DNA from: Agmasoma carcini (nom. nud.)
Taxonomy: Eukaryota; Microsporidia; Thelohaniidae
NCBI GenBank assembly: GCA_029232285.1
Contig: JAOXFI010000062.1
Location: 1-25,553, forward strand
DNA: 25,553 nucleotides
Reading direction: 5' to 3'
Both the position numbers and the translations under genes were made by a program. The notes under the pieces are model-generated. The model worked only from the letters and a program-made list of their open reading frames with translations, made no database searches and was not told the DNA's origin. This document shows, piece by piece, positions 8,601-15,313 of the stretch; the stretch's first letter is position 1, and the number at the start of each line of letters is the position of its first letter.

Positions 8601-8948
8601 CCTTTTGAAGGAATAGTTTTGAATATTATGCCTCCTAAAAAGAGTTGGAAGCAAATAAGTCATCTTAGTGGAGGAGAAAAAACATTGTCATCACTTTCCT
8701 TAATATTTGCATTACATAAGTACAAGCCATCATCTTTTTATGTTATGGATGAAATTGATGCAGCTTTGGATCATAAAAATGTTTCAATTATCTCTCAGTA
8801 TTTGAGTCATGTTCAATCTCAATTTATTGTGATTTCATTAAGAAATGATATGTTTGAAAAAGCTGAGAAACTTTTGGGTGTTTATAAAAAGGATGAAGTG
8901 TCTAAGTTTTTGATGGTTGATATTAAAAAATATATGAAAATGTTATGA
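5700..8948 (+). CDS. SMC4: Condensin ATPase SMC4
   Basis: Structural-maintenance-of-chromosomes ATPase that pairs with SMC2 in condensin to compact mitotic chromosomes. Residues 10 to 60 give HNFKSYMG, Walker A GPNGSGKS (33 to 40) and FVLGYRAKKMRHSSL. The family form R-A-x-K-M-R separates SMC4 from SMC1 to SMC3. The Q-loop is at Q128. Coiled coil runs about 160 to 450 and 595 to 940, with the hinge at about 455 to 592 (NGVYGQL at the start, MSGGQ at the end). The C-terminal head has signature LSGGE (989 to 993), Walker B FYVMDEID (1013 to 1020) and a D-loop ALD. All catalytic motifs look intact. Length is 1082 against about 1290 to 1420 in human and yeast; the N-terminal extension is missing and the coils are shorter. 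The start follows directly after the short intergenic region shared with the RNase P RNA gene. Confidence 0.96.
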   Translation: MVKLLSVEIHNFKSYMGTYLIEGFDPHFTAIVGPNGSGKSNIVDSILFVLGYRAKKMRHSSLKDLININCSEAYVELNFDKFSLRREINKSSTSKYYLNKKEISNQKLLEYLKSNDIDVDNNRFLILQGEIENISLLKPLELLSYVEDCIGTSDYKNKIDQMKIDIQNDENTLQSKKVNLKFVENDFNFKKEKREKNLEILNYKYCDSTRKHEILQYKKEIAQRKYDEIDNTELNNKLQEITSFTKEGNILINQKNQQLYDLDLKKLENDYFNLKKEVSSVQNYNNSLEKKSQRIKNDIKSCNDDLMACDDRMKAFNQEKDTFNSEYKQNIIDLESFYKDYKTLKSRINNNKEYKKLGDKIKNLNMKLIEVRSKNEKYSGYADQVNALETENMKLLCVVKDIKDLNTLKTEIECIASDINKTKSAISMRKSRKKENMYLEQQYRRECEIKDSLRHINGVYGQLKDVCKIKDGYETAVDASTKSFSNIVVENKSVADKCIKIINERKLGRQTFIVLDKVEEFKNYEPGFDYLVDKIHCEKKFVSCVKFAVKDTIVVSTIEEANSIAFGKKRRRVVTLDGKLFEKSGIMSGGQQKKVKSISELENILVNMEKALSDKDDVYNKIKKYNSNLDLIQKYKKYSVDTNNNEEIEGVISQINKYSKEMDNLNIKGLQSELTVLNEKINFLEKRNKDIKIKVESCSFNERDQILSKLDRLNEELRRLVAKEINSKAIKNIEIHFGNDYDKRKIKDVDELLELSENLYNERFTLYKQLNNEIKDIRNNMGQKYHEEAEIKAKIEENMDMLANCERIFTNCDQKEHVLRSEVKTISALLKELGVGVSDTPVSVELANFSISELKQKNKELLDELNKIDKENLELISSAENLSEVAAYTIVFAEYETSKKAYEEVLAEVQYFESKVSDLKVKMTEAISERTNKFMKGFNEINSHLKQIFSQITYGGNAILDLIDFLNPFEGIVLNIMPPKKSWKQISHLSGGEKTLSSLSLIFALHKYKPSSFYVMDEIDAALDHKNVSIISQYLSHVQSQFIVISLRNDMFEKAEKLLGVYKKDEVSKFLMVDIKKYMKML

Positions 8949-9627
8949 AATAATAAAAATGATTAAATTTTATGATTTTGATGTTAAAATTATTAAAGAT
9001 TAAGAGATGGATAATATACTTGAGAAAAATGAATGATTTTTAGTCAATTTTGAAAATATTTGTTATAGTTGTCGTAATTACTATATATTGTTATATATTT
9101 TTACGAATCTTGTAAACTTGCCGGAAATTATATATCTGTTAAAGATCTTAATTAATTTTCAATCGGACCTTATATTTTTCATTGCAGAAATCAAGTTTTT
9201 AACAAAGGTTATCTGATATATCAGAACAAATTTTCAATATTAAGAACATTAAGATATTTAAATTTCTTTTTATAGGGTTTTCCAAAAGTTTAAGGGTTTT
9301 ATCAATATGTTAAATTATTTTTTTCAAAAATATCCATAAACTTTATATATCTAATAATAGACAAAAAACAATAATTATAAGCATTTTTGTTTATATTTGT
9401 AAAAAGAATTTAACGTCTTGAAAAAAATTTAAATTTTTGATGTATAATCTAAATATATTTAATTGGGCTTAATCGGGTTAATGAGCTAGACAATCCATGA
9501 AATTAATATCATTTTCAACCTAGAAATGTAATTTTGTTGAAGCTTGAATTATACGAATGACATCATTTATGCTGAAGGGTGTACCATGTGTGCTATAGGA
9601 TCAATATAACCTCATGAATTTAATATT
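8949..9627. other. Gene-free AT-rich stretch after SMC4
   Basis: About 680 bp with no open frame of note, no RNA structure I recognise and no clear repeat. It consists of AT-rich decayed sequence between SMC4 and the candidate intron gene on the other strand. Confidence 0.5.
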
Positions 9628-9829
9628 TCATTTATAATCAGCAATCTTCTTTATCCTTGATCTGACATGCAACCTCAATATATTAAAAACTTCCTCCGGT
9701 TTTTGTGGTTTTATTAATACACGCTTCTTTGAACCTATCTCCTGAACTTCTTCATACCTACCCTTTTCCTGTCGTTCGTATTTAATTTAAATCCACACTA
9801 ATAAATTTATATTATCTTACCCTAATCAT
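9628..9829 (-). CDS. Possible 49-residue protein encoded with one 52-nt intron
   Basis: On the minus strand a clean 46-codon frame (9768 down to the stop at 9628) has balanced, gene-like codon use that stands out from its surroundings, but it lacks its own ATG. Just upstream lie ATG-ATT-AGG (9829 to 9821) and then GTAAGA, with TACGAACGACAG ending at 9769. Removing 9769 to 9820 joins three codons in frame to the rest. The predicted product is small and basic, starting MIREKGRYEE, with a central KKRVLIKPQK and ending RIKKIADYK. An intron directly after the first codons is the usual place in microsporidia, often in ribosomal protein genes. I do not recognise the protein. It could instead be a fragment of a dead gene with chance splice-like signals. 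Confidence 0.4.
9769..9820 (-). other. Candidate 52-nt spliceosomal intron
   Basis: On the minus strand the stretch begins GTAAGA, ends CAG, and carries TACGAAC just before the 3' end, close to the yeast-type branch site TACTAAC. It contains in-frame stops, so the flanking frame is only usable if it is removed. Both exon junctions keep frame. The weakest point is the very short first exon (nine bases). Confidence 0.4.
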
Positions 9830-9897
9830 CTTTTATTTTTTTGAAATATATATATATAAATTATAATATAATATCTTATAAAAATAAACACTATATA

Positions 9898-10081
9898 CAG
9901 TACTCCAAAAAAAAACCGGAAATCCCAATAAGTTTGTTTAAAAGGTGTAAATTTTTGAATAAAAAATAAATCGAGTTTAATAGTATGAGTATATTATAAT
10001 ATTTTTTATTTTTTAAATCGCGCATTTTATATAAACTCTTTTGATAATTTTGATTAAAAAACATATAAAAAACGGACACCT
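9898..10081 (+). repeat. Left terminal inverted repeat of Tc1 copy 1
   Basis: Starts CAGTACTCC, followed by A-rich DNA and a degraded outer motif (ACCGGAAATCCC near 9915). The intact inner motif CGGACACC lies at 10073 to 10080. It aligns over its whole length with the reverse complement of 11134 to 11332, for example TTTAAAAGG, TTTTTGAATAAAAAAT and ATAAACTCTTTTGATAATTT. Confidence 0.88.
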
Positions 10082-10149
10082 AGAAAAAAATATCATATAA
10101 TTTTTTCTCTTTATATGACTATTAATAAGAAATACAAAACAAATACTCT

Positions 10150-11129
10150 AATGGGAAACATGTTTCTGAATTCGACAAATGTCGAATTTTTCAGTTATTT
10201 TCTATGGGGTTTTCAATACGCGAAAACGGTGTAAAAACCGACTTAAAAAGATCTATAATACAAGATTACGTTAGAAAACACAATAATGATGAAGAAGATA
10301 AAAGAAAGGGTTGTGGTGACAGGAGAAATCAATTTATATCAGCAATATCAATTTATTAAAAATGATCAATTAAATTCCTACGCTACATGCCACAATATCA
10401 AAAAATAAGTATCTGTGATGAAAGTGTGCGTCTTTTTTATTAAAGAAAATTACTTTAGATGTGTTTATCCTTCTTCTAAGCCAAAATTATCAAATGCACA
10501 AATCATTAACAGATTAAGAATTGCAAAAATATGGCTATTTAAAGGCAAATACTACTTTAGCGATTTTATTTTTTTTCAAATGAAGGTTTTTTAGCATTTA
10601 TAATGACTCTGAGAGACAAAAGGTGTGGGTCGAAGAAGAAAAATCAACGCTTATAAATATAACTATTAAATTTGGTAAGAAGAAAAAATTGATTGGGTTG
10701 TATGAGTAGAAAAATGTTGGAAATTTTGTTTTTTTGGATGACCTTAAATGTACTATATTATACTCAAATATTAAGGAAAAAAATAATTGAGAGTGCACGA
10801 AAATTATAGTTTTCAAAATATAAATTTCAACAACATAATGATCTAAAGCATAAAAATAAGATGGCATCAAAGTTTTTTAAAATATGATCATTTAAATGTT
10901 AGAATAGCCTTCATAAAACCCAGATCTTAATCCAATAGAACATCTAAAGGTATGTTTAAAGCAGAAACTAAAAAACGTTGTTTTGAAAACAAACAAGGCG
11001 CATTTAATATCAAAAATTACTAAAATGTGGTCTGATATCAATATTTTATATTGTAGAACACTAGTAGATTCTATGAGTGACAGAATTAAAAACGTTATCG
11101 TGGCAAAAGGTGGTCATAAATCATATTAA
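10150..11129 (+). pseudogene. Tc1-family transposase remnant, copy 1
   Basis: A DD34E-type transposase broken by several stops and frameshifts. The N-terminal helix-turn-helix is readable from 10153 (GKHVSEFDKCRIFQLFSMGF, then SIRENGVKTD). In the middle a QKVWVEEE piece corresponds to the family's K-x-V-W-R region. FQQHNDLKH (from 10825) matches the family's FQQDNDPKH, with the second catalytic Asp changed to His. The end, from 10923, is one open frame: DLNPIEHL with the catalytic Glu, then KMWSDI, LVDSMSDRI and a final GGHKSY before the TAA at 11127 to 11129. The coding part ends a few bases before the inner direct repeat of the right inverted repeat. It cannot make an active enzyme. Confidence 0.9.
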
Positions 11130-11133
11130 ATAA

Positions 11134-11332
11134 AGGTGTCCGATTTTTCATCAGATTTTTATTATTTTTTTTATCAAAATTATCAAAAGAGTTTATATGA
11201 AATTTCTGATTTAAAAAATAAAAAAACATTATAGATATACTTATACTATTAAACTCAAATAATTTTTTATTCAAAAATTTACGCCTTTTAAACAAACTTT
11301 TTGGGGTGTCCGGTTTTTTTATAGAAAATCTG
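11134..11332 (-). repeat. Right terminal inverted repeat of Tc1 copy 1
   Basis: Inner motif AGGTGTCCGA starts at 11134 and outer motif GGGGTGTCCGGTTTTTTT at about 11303. The outermost bases are more decayed than on the left but still end in CTG followed by TA. This side keeps a better outer motif than the left repeat. Confidence 0.88.
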
Positions 11333-11351
11333 TATATAATTATGAAAATAA

Positions 11352-12195
11352 TCATTTTATTAAATCATACAATTCATTAAAATTATCTTTTGCAATATTA
11401 TACTACCACTCGAGCAAATAGGATTCTAATAATCTAGGATAAGAGCCCATCACATTTTCAATCTTCTTTTTAATTTGTTCCACAAAGATTCAATGTTTTG
11501 ATTGTGAACGCTATTAATCAAATTGACGAAGTTTAAGCCATGGTGACTGTTGATTGAGAGAGATTTAGATCATGAATATAGCTATGCCATTCATCACACC
11601 ATATTATTTAACCTTATCCACACATTGCTTATTATAGGTAAAAGGCTGGCTGCACTTCTACTTTTCAATAATTTGGTAAAATATTTTGAGGGTTGGTGTG
11701 ATGTATCCAAAATACCAAACCCCTATCTCTCTTCACTTCATACTCTTCCACCATGATGCTTTTGTTCATATTTAAACATAGATTCATAAATTTGACAAAT
11801 CACACCAGCCCTAGAAAAATTTGTTATAAATCAAAATATTTTTTTCTCGATTTATGGATATATTTTATTTGCACAATCCTTAGACAAATTAGGTTCGCAA
11901 ACAGTCGTAGCTTGTGGAATATTTTCAAACCATCTTAAACATAAAATAACTGCCTTACGTAATGATATTTTAATATCACCAAAAAATTATTTAATCTTAT
12001 ATTTATTTCTTTTAAATAGTTACTAAAGATGACTTTGTAAGAAATAAAAGCCATATTATCAACTGAGAGAAAATATTTAAATTATTTAAAAGGGTTGTTA
12101 CGTACAACCCAGTATACAATCCTTTATATAATACCTTTATTTCTTAGAATTTCATCACTTTTTCAACATTATTCTGGTTCAATGCAAAATTAAAC
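11352..12195 (-). pseudogene. Merlin (IS1016/ISXO2-like) transposase remnant 1
   Basis: Reading the minus strand through frameshifts and stops recovers a full-length Merlin-type transposase. NNVEKVMKF comes near the start (about 12190). It is followed by NFFGDIKISLRKAVI and LRWFENIPQATTV, and later VKRDRGLVFW, CDEWHSYIHDL, GLNFVNLINS and VHNQNIESLWNKLKRRLK. The end is KDNFNELYDLIK with a stop at 11352 to 11354. The family hallmarks (S-F-F near the N-terminus, S-D-E-W, N-H-x-x-N-F-V, H-T-Q-N-I-E-S-x-W) are all recognisable in order. About 844 bp long, like remnant 2, though the two are quite diverged. Its terminal repeats were not identified; the nearby Tc1 element may have removed or displaced one. 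Confidence 0.82.
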
Positions 12196-14149
12196 ATGCT
12201 AAAATGTACTAGAATCAAATTTTCTTTAAAATCCACTTTTAAACAATTTTTTGTGTAATTTAGTCAAAATAAATTTATTGGATGACCCTATTATTTGAAT
12301 ATTAATATCATGGAATGTATTTCTGTGGATGTGAAAAATATATATTTAATATTTATAAATTATGCTTAAGTCACCACCTCAATAGCTCTATATCTCCTAG
12401 AATTACATAAATTTTATAAATTATTGTGTTTTTGTAAAATAAGTTGCACCGATGATCTGGATATAGCCGTGTTTCATAAATCTTTTATATTGAAATTTTA
12501 TCTTCTTTTAAGTCTCAAAAATTGATTTTTAAATCTAAATATTAATGACTACTAATGAAGCAATTATTTATATGATATTATTGAATTTTATGGAAATAAA
12601 CGGTATATTTCCACCATGTTCCGGGGTTTTCAGCAAATTTACAACACTATACATGATACAAAAAATTAAAATCAATATACAGTACTAACTATAAAGGTAC
12701 TTATATCCATTTAATTATTTTTAATGTTCACCAAAAATCAATCATTTTAGGGGTGTCCGGTCGTTTCATGGCACCACTCGTTTCTCAATAATAATGAGTT
12801 AAAATATGACAAAATCCGTAAAGTGATTTCCACCCTTTTAGTTATTAAGGATTTAATCTCACTGATAGGTATCTATAGGCTACTAACACCAATAAAAACA
12901 TTAAAAAAACCATTAAAAAAACCATAAGACTACAATTTTGTTTAAAATGAAAAAAATCAAAAATTTTATATTATCAGCCCCCCTTTGGGCTATACAATAT
13001 CTGGTATATCATCTAAAGTTGATTTGAAATTATAGGAATACCTCGCTCGCATGTAATTGTCTCACCCACATTCAATTAAAGAGGTATATTTCGACATATT
13101 TACAAACAAATTCTAAGGTTATTCTTATTTTTTTATACTAAAGTAGCTAACTCAGGTCTGACTCCAAAGTCAAGAAGAAAAGACATTCTTGTCAGAAAAT
13201 GATACACCAATTCAATACTAATACGATATATTCTATGTCATGCTTATCTTAACCTCACATCATGATTTTAATTTACAGATACTTGATACAACCTTAAAAT
13301 TCACACATTTTCTAAGCAATTGATAAAATTTCTCTGATGTAGAACATTCTTAATACCAACTACATTATCCCATCTCCATCTGTTTGTTCTTTATTTATTT
13401 ACGTGCAGCTCAATCTAAAACACTAATAATATCAACTTCTTGTATGCTTTAGATCTTTACAGTTCTCAATACTTTCTTAACAGCTCAAATTCCTTTTCAA
13501 ACAGAAAAATCAACCCATAGAACATCGTTCGTATTTGCATTCTCTCATATCGCAAATTTCTGTTCACAATTGCTATACTCCGTTAGATTCAGTATATTCT
13601 ATTTCTTTTACAAAGGCACTTGAATCTCTAGGCTTCTTTCGATGTATAAACATACAGTATCAATAATATCTTTATTTATATCGTCATATTGTTGGAACTA
13701 CTTTTATTGTTATTCTCCATTCCATTGTCTCTCACCATCTAGGAATAGATATTTTGGCTTTTAAATATTTAATTAACAACTGTCAAATATAATAATCACT
13801 ACAAGCATCCATAAAATCTAATACAAAGCTGATATATATGATCTTATCTTGTTGGGATGGTTAAAATCAACATCTTTATCTATGATTATTATCCCTAAAG
13901 GTATCTAGTTATTTTTCTTCTGAAAATTAGCTTCGGCACAATATCTGACAAAAATTATAGAAAACAGACAATTTCCCGATAACGTCTATTATATCAGTTA
14001 ATTCGACTTACACCATTTCATACGTAATATACTTTAAAAAGAGATAAATATATTAAAACATACTATAAATATTCATAGTAGAAGTATATTCTTTATTGAC
14101 CCAGGGGTTAGTTGCCTCTTTCCCAAAAATCAATTTATAAACTAACAAA
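12196..14149. other. Two kilobases of decayed intergenic DNA
   Basis: No intact gene. Features noticed are a small Tc1-end-like fragment (12680 to 12760), a GC-rich hairpin AGCCC/GGGCT (12976 to 12991) in otherwise AT-rich DNA, and a duplicated CATTAAAAAAAC at about 12899. Between roughly 13300 and 13980 the base composition is less AT-rich. The minus strand shows short out-of-frame coding-like pieces (FVLDFMDACSDYYI, EYTESNGV) vaguely like a retroelement integrase, but I could not assemble a family. It probably holds further mobile-element debris. Just before the P0 gene a CCCAGGGG and a TTTCCC element occur. Confidence 0.4.
12680..12760. repeat. Possible Tc1-type terminal repeat fragment
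   Basis: TA-CAGTACTAAC at 12678 to 12689 resembles the Tc1 copy 1 tip (CAGTACTCC). GGGGTGTCCGG, ending at 12760, matches its outer direct-repeat motif exactly. No transposase lies beside it. This could be a small non-autonomous element or debris of a related family. Confidence 0.3.
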
Positions 14150-14182
14150 GTGCTAAAAATTTTTTATAAAAATTTTATCCAT

Positions 14183-14977
14183 ATGAGTGGAGCATGCGTA
14201 GCTAAACAAAGAAAAGCTTCTATGTATCAAAATACAATAGATTCATTTAATAACTATCAAAATTATATGATAATTCAAATCACCAAGCTAAAGTCTTACC
14301 AGTTTGAATCTATTAGAAGGTCAATACCTAGTGGTGTTAAGTTCCTTTTCGCTAAAAATAAAATTATGAAATTAGCTTTGAAGAATTTGGATGCTGAGAA
14401 ATACAGTGACATAATTGAGAACTGCATTGGTAACATCATTATATGTTTCTTTGATAATGTTGAGCCTTCAGCAATCTTAGAGGCTGTTGAGGAGAACTTG
14501 AGGAAAACATATGCTAATCCAGGTGATATCACTGTTGAGGACATTTTCCTAGAGGCCGGACCTACCAGCATTGGTCCTGATAAGATTGGTGTTTTCCAGT
14601 CCAATAAGATTCCTGTTAAGGTAAACAAGAACAAAATTGATATCGCCTCACAGTTTAAGTTATGCGAAGCCGGCAAACCCATCGGTAACGCTGAAGCCAG
14701 TCTTCTTAAAATGTTAGATATTATGCCTTTTGAGTTCGGTGCAAAAATCACTAGAGTCTATGAAGGAAAGGAAGCCTTTGAGGCCGATGTCCTTAGAATT
14801 TCTGAATCTGATATAAAAGAGAGTATCATGTCTGGTATTACACAGGTTGCTGCATTATCACTTGGTATTGACGTTGCAAACGAGTGCTCTGTTCCATACA
14901 TGGTTGCTAATTCATTTGCTGATGTTGTTAAAGTTTCTCTTGCTACAGGTTTCAAGATTCCAGAATTTTCAGAATAA
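14183..14977 (+). CDS. RPP0: Large ribosomal subunit stalk protein P0 (uL10), tail-less
   Basis: Base protein of the ribosomal P stalk, which binds 25S/28S rRNA and anchors P1/P2. I choose the ATG at 14183 (MSGACVAKQRKA) rather than 14150, because the extra 11 residues look like translated leader. The RNA-binding domain is recognisable (YMIIQITKLKSYQFESIRRS, then FLFAKNKIMKLAL). Domain II follows (ITVEDIFLEAGPTSIGPDK), then NAEASLLKMLDIMPFEFGAK and RVYEGKEAF, which equal the human P0 motifs NKVGQSEASLLNLLNISPFTFG and VYDNG. It stops at KIPEFSE, where others continue with the helices that bind P1/P2 and the acidic ...DDDMGFGLFD end. The product is 264 residues against 312 to 317. No acidic tail is encoded in any frame just downstream. 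Confidence 0.9.
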   Translation: MSGACVAKQRKASMYQNTIDSFNNYQNYMIIQITKLKSYQFESIRRSIPSGVKFLFAKNKIMKLALKNLDAEKYSDIIENCIGNIIICFFDNVEPSAILEAVEENLRKTYANPGDITVEDIFLEAGPTSIGPDKIGVFQSNKIPVKVNKNKIDIASQFKLCEAGKPIGNAEASLLKMLDIMPFEFGAKITRVYEGKEAFEADVLRISESDIKESIMSGITQVAALSLGIDVANECSVPYMVANSFADVVKVSLATGFKIPEFSE

Positions 14978-15313
14978 AAATTTCTATTTTTTATTTTATT
15001 GTTAAATTTTCGTATTTTTGTGCCAAATCTTTGGTCTTTATTTGGTTTGGTAGTGGCTTATTTAAGCCATCAATAATTTTTGATTTAATTAGTGTGATCA
15101 TGTTTCTTTATGATAAGCTTAAACATCTATATAACAATTAATTAGTAAGTTTTAGTTAATTTATATTTTTTATGGTTTAATACCAATCCCATGCTAACTT
15201 TTCAATAGGAAAGCCTTTAATTGATCAATTTTAAACATTTTGGTCTTTTACCAATAAAAAACAAATATCAAACATTCCGAAAATATAAAAGCAATTTTTT
15301 TATTTCATAGTAA
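14978..15313. other. Intergenic region between P0 and PKC genes
   Basis: 336 bp of AT-rich DNA containing the 3' flank of the P0 gene and the upstream region of the kinase gene. A TATAAAAG stretch lies about 30 bp before the kinase ATG. I see no gene, RNA or repeat. Confidence 0.4.

Larger units (their letters stand above)
9898..11332 (+). mobile_element. Decayed Tc1-family transposon, copy 1
   Basis: A 1435-bp element flanked by TA dinucleotides (9896 to 9897 and 11333 to 11334), as expected from Tc1/mariner target-site duplication. Both ends start CAG when read inwards. Long inverted repeats of roughly 185 to 200 bp enclose a broken transposase on the plus strand. Each inverted repeat has an outer and an inner copy of a GGTGTCCG-type motif, the IR/DR arrangement of Tc1 relatives such as Sleeping Beauty. 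It lies 20 bp from the stop codon of the Merlin relic to its right. Confidence 0.88.

Noticed and set aside
5700..8948. SMC4 as SMC1, SMC3 or RAD50
   Set aside because: The R-A-K-K-M-R element after Walker A and the hinge type favour SMC4; RAD50 would have a zinc hook rather than an SMC hinge.
9891..11355. Several 60 to 90-codon open frames on the minus strand
   Set aside because: They cover the Tc1 inverted repeats or the antisense side of the transposase relic; none has gene-like features.
13300..13980. Retroelement integrase on the minus strand
   Set aside because: Only two short phrases look integrase-like, their spacing is wrong and no terminal repeats were found.
14183..14977. MRT4 (nuclear P0 paralogue) instead of P0
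   Set aside because: Lack of the acidic tail suggests MRT4, but the NAEASLLKMLDI...FGAK and VYEGKEAF motifs in the domain after the RNA-binding part match P0, and the sequence continues to the P0 GFKIPEF point.
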